Below, piece by piece: positions 61,914 to 64,000 of a stretch of 64,000 nucleotides of DNA. The notes below the pieces were generated by a model that was not told where the DNA came from, made no database searches, and saw only the letters and a list, made by a program, of their open reading frames with translations. Within the stretch, counting starts at the first letter, position 1. Every line of letters begins with the position of its first letter. The DNA is taken from positions 186,001 through 250,000 of the forward strand of contig JAGXRK010000001.1 in assembly GCA_018335755.1 (NCBI GenBank), written 5' to 3'. Source of the stretch: Ignavibacterium sp. Lineage in GTDB: Bacteria > Bacteroidota > Ignavibacteria > Ignavibacteriales > Ignavibacteriaceae. A program made the position numbers and the translations under genes.

Positions 61914-62588
61914 ATGAAATCAGCACTTTACATAGTTTCAACACCTATTGGTAATTATGAAGATATAACGCTCCGAGCTTTGCGGGTTCTAAGGGAATGT
62001 GATTTTGTGATATGTGAAGAATATAAAGAAGCGAGAAGACTACTTTCACATCATAAAATTGAAAAGGAATTGTTCTCTCTGAATGAACATAATGAAAATG
62101 AAGGAGCCGATGAATTGATCATAAAGATTAAGGCATCAGAATCTGCCGCATTAATTTCTGATTGCGGAACTCCTTTGTTTTCAGACCCGGGACATTTGTT
62201 GGTCGATATGGCAATTCAAAACAAGATTGATGTTATTCCTGTACCGGGTACAAGTTCAATACTTGCCGCTTTGGTTGGAAGCGGATTAGATTTTGAAAAA
62301 TTTTATTATTACGGCTGGTTATCACCAAAAAAAGATATAAGACGAAAACAGTTACTGGATTTAAGAAAAAGAAAAGAAACAATAGTTTTAATGGATACTC
62401 CATACAGATTAAGAACCTTACTGGAAGATGTTGTTAAATTGATGGGAGAAAAAACTCCTGTGGTACTAGCATATGAACTAACTAAAGAAAGAGAAAAATT
62501 TTATAGGGGGACAGCTTTGTCAGTTTTTAATCAGGCAGAAAAGGAAAACCTGAAAGGGGAGTTTGTGTTGATAGTTAAAAATGAATAA
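61914..62588 (+). CDS. RsmI-family 16S rRNA 2'-O-methyltransferase-like protein
   Basis: 224 residues. SAM-dependent tetrapyrrole-methylase fold: LYIVSTPIGNYEDITLRALR and ALISDCGTPLFSDPG (canonical ISDAGTP in RsmI), then PVPGTSSILAALVGSGL. It lacks the C-terminal ~50 residues of E. coli RsmI. RsmI methylates C1402 of 16S rRNA. Given the shorter length, a paralogue with another target cannot be excluded. Confidence 0.85.
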   Translation: MKSALYIVSTPIGNYEDITLRALRVLRECDFVICEEYKEARRLLSHHKIEKELFSLNEHNENEGADELIIKIKASESAALISDCGTPLFSDPGHLLVDMAIQNKIDVIPVPGTSSILAALVGSGLDFEKFYYYGWLSPKKDIRRKQLLDLRKRKETIVLMDTPYRLRTLLEDVVKLMGEKTPVVLAYELTKEREKFYRGTALSVFNQAEKENLKGEFVLIVKNE

Positions 62589-62615
62589 AGAAATGATTAA
62601 TTTTATTTATTCCCT

Positions 62616-63491
62616 ATGAGTAAACCAATTATACATACTAATCTTTTTCACTCAAATGATGAGTTCGTTCCAATTCCTCCGCGCAAACCTTTGTTTGAGG
62701 ATTTCAATCTGACCGAAAAAAAATATGAAGATATTAAAAACAAAATTAAGAGCTACAATGAACGAATAGCCTTTTATGAAAACAGGTACAAAGGTCTACG
62801 GGATATTTTTGGACTTAGTTTTATTTCAATAATCATTGCGATTGCATTTGTTGTTAATTTTAAATTAATAAAATATCCAGTTATTCAAGTTCTGATAATA
62901 ACATTCATTTTTTCTGGAATATTGTTTGTAATTATTGAAAAACAGTTCTCATTTATGAAAAGATATGCAAAAAATAAAGTTAATAATTTGCAAATACCAC
63001 CCTCTGAACACGAGTTAAAATTATTAGAAAATTACGAAGAGTCGATTAACACTTACAAATTGAACTATGATAAATATGAGTGGGAGTTGTCTGAATTTAA
63101 CCGAAATACTAAGGCACAACAATCTGAATATTGGTTTTTACTAAATGGCTGGAATTTTGAAAGTCAATTTGAAAAAATATTAATTAAAAATGGATTTATT
63201 ACATATAAAACATCCGGTTCATCAGATGGAGGAATAGATATTTTCGCAACAAAAGATAAAGTACAATTCGCAATTCAATGTAAAGCGCACAAAAATCAAA
63301 TTGGTCCATCTGTTATAAGAGATTTATATGGAGCAATGAATCATAATAATATTAAAAATGGCATACTAGTAAATTTAGGAGGATTTACAAAAGGCGTGAT
63401 TAAATTTGCAAAAGATAAGTCAATTATCTTATTAGATATAAATGATGTAATTGAATTGCATGTAGGAAAGAAAACTTTATGGAAATTCTAA
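62616..63491 (+). CDS. Membrane-anchored Mrr-like restriction endonuclease
   Basis: 291 residues. A charged N-terminal region (~1-60) precedes two membrane helices (~67-81 and 87-106), a coiled-coil linker, and a C-terminal Mrr-cat (PD-(D/E)XK) domain: FESQFEKILIKNGF, GSSDGGIDIFAT (D204, D208) and IQCKAH (Q221-x-K223) as the nuclease core. The family cuts DNA, often modified DNA. Membrane tethering is unusual. The next gene overlaps by 13 bases, implying co-translation. Confidence 0.83.
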   Translation: MSKPIIHTNLFHSNDEFVPIPPRKPLFEDFNLTEKKYEDIKNKIKSYNERIAFYENRYKGLRDIFGLSFISIIIAIAFVVNFKLIKYPVIQVLIITFIFSGILFVIIEKQFSFMKRYAKNKVNNLQIPPSEHELKLLENYEESINTYKLNYDKYEWELSEFNRNTKAQQSEYWFLLNGWNFESQFEKILIKNGFITYKTSGSSDGGIDIFATKDKVQFAIQCKAHKNQIGPSVIRDLYGAMNHNNIKNGILVNLGGFTKGVIKFAKDKSIILLDINDVIELHVGKKTLWKF

Positions 63492-63937
63492 TTGGCATTT
63501 TAGGTTTAATAGTTGCGTTTCTTACGTGGAGATTAAGTCATCTACAAAATAAAATGAACGAAAAAGAAATGAAGCAAAAAGATTTTGATCGGAATTTTGC
63601 GGCATATCAAAAATTAGAGAAATATATTCACAAAATTGTTAGTGGCAGACTTAAATTAAATGATACAAAGCTATTTGATGAAGAAATAAAAGATTTTCAG
63701 TTTGTTTTTAGTAAAGAAGTAAATGATTTTACACAGAAAGTTAAGTCTTTCGGAATTAATTTAGCGTTACTAAATGAAAAAATTTCAATGCTTTCTGATA
63801 CAGAGCTTACTCAAAATGAATTCATTGAACGAAAAAGATATATGTCAGAAAAAAGTGAATTAATAAAGGTATCTTTTTTAGAATTATCAGCAGATTTAAT
63901 AGATATTTTTAATCCCTTACTAACTATAAACAAATAG
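63479..63937 (+). CDS. Small membrane-anchored coiled-coil protein
   Basis: 152 residues with an N-terminal membrane helix (~3-20, ILIGILGLIVAFLTWRL) and a long charged helical region (LQNKMNEKEMKQKDFDRNFA and on), probably a coiled coil in the cytoplasm. No family recognised. It overlaps the Mrr-like gene by 13 bases, so the products probably act together. It ends 63 bases before the window edge. Confidence 0.7.
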   Translation: MEILIGILGLIVAFLTWRLSHLQNKMNEKEMKQKDFDRNFAAYQKLEKYIHKIVSGRLKLNDTKLFDEEIKDFQFVFSKEVNDFTQKVKSFGINLALLNEKISMLSDTELTQNEFIERKRYMSEKSELIKVSFLELSADLIDIFNPLLTINK

Positions 63938-64000
63938 TTTATCTCTTACACATATCTATATAGCAGCGATTTATAGATTTGTTAAAATTGCAACATTCTC

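Noticed and set aside
1..64000. CRISPR array or intact insertion sequence
   Set aside because: No regularly spaced identical repeats and no transposase motif (DDE or HUH) were seen anywhere in the window.

Overview
The window is AT-rich, with long runs of co-directional housekeeping genes. It very probably comes from the Ignavibacteria/Melioribacter side of the Bacteroidota-Chlorobi group. The main evidence is four secreted proteins (3801-5525, 7585-8811, 32884-34719, 52605-54374) ending in the type IX secretion sorting domain that opens with a variant of NYPNPFNPST. TonB-dependent receptors, a three-domain (long) IspG and an UpxY-type NusG paralogue fit the same placement. This is inferred from gene content; no marker phylogeny was run.

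Layout. 1-3555 (minus): 5' part of radA, a small GxxExxY gene framed by inverted repeats, and alaS. 3801-5525: a type IX cargo with Asp-box motifs. 5814-7401 (plus): a compact redox/sulfur cluster (rhodanese, two small membrane proteins, DUF302 protein, thioredoxin). 7585-14045 (plus): type IX cargo, TPR protein, clpX, an 'asparagine synthetase B'-labelled family protein and a FAH-family hydrolase. 14059-22488 (minus): ruvA, ruvC, yebC, recJ, the RNase P RNA, a zinc-ribbon coiled-coil protein, a Nif3 protein and ispG. 22644-32738 (plus): dnaG, a three-gene unknown cluster led by a membrane-anchored Lon-like protease, recQ, ferredoxin, a broken four-helix-bundle gene in its own repeat cassette, and a geranylgeranyl-reductase-family flavoprotein. 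32884-49420: type IX cargo, TonB receptor, hybrid kinase, ugd/upxY/yhaM, sirtuin, MBL hydrolase, DinB, cobO, yidD, mtgA and an outer-membrane gene pair. 49523-52401 (minus): sensor kinase and two response regulators. 52605-61636: type IX cargo, iorAB, and a peptidase/oligopeptide-transporter pair. 61914-63937: rsmI-like methyltransferase, a membrane-anchored Mrr-like nuclease and a small coiled-coil membrane protein.

Functional themes. DNA maintenance dominates (radA, ruvA, ruvC, recJ, dnaG, recQ). Peptide catabolism is suggested by a secreted subtilase, an OPT transporter and indolepyruvate:ferredoxin oxidoreductase side by side. Envelope work is spread across mtgA, yidD and the receptors.

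Most interesting signals: (i) two small-gene cassettes, GxxExxY at 479-967 and a four-helix-bundle gene at about 31061-31545, each bounded by imperfect inverted repeats; the second seems to have been inserted between ferredoxin and its likely partner flavoprotein. (ii) The Lon-like-protease/TM/propeller protein with two unknown companions between dnaG and recQ. (iii) A membrane-tethered Mrr nuclease overlapping a membrane coiled-coil protein at the right edge. No tRNA gene, insertion sequence with a transposase, or CRISPR array was seen.
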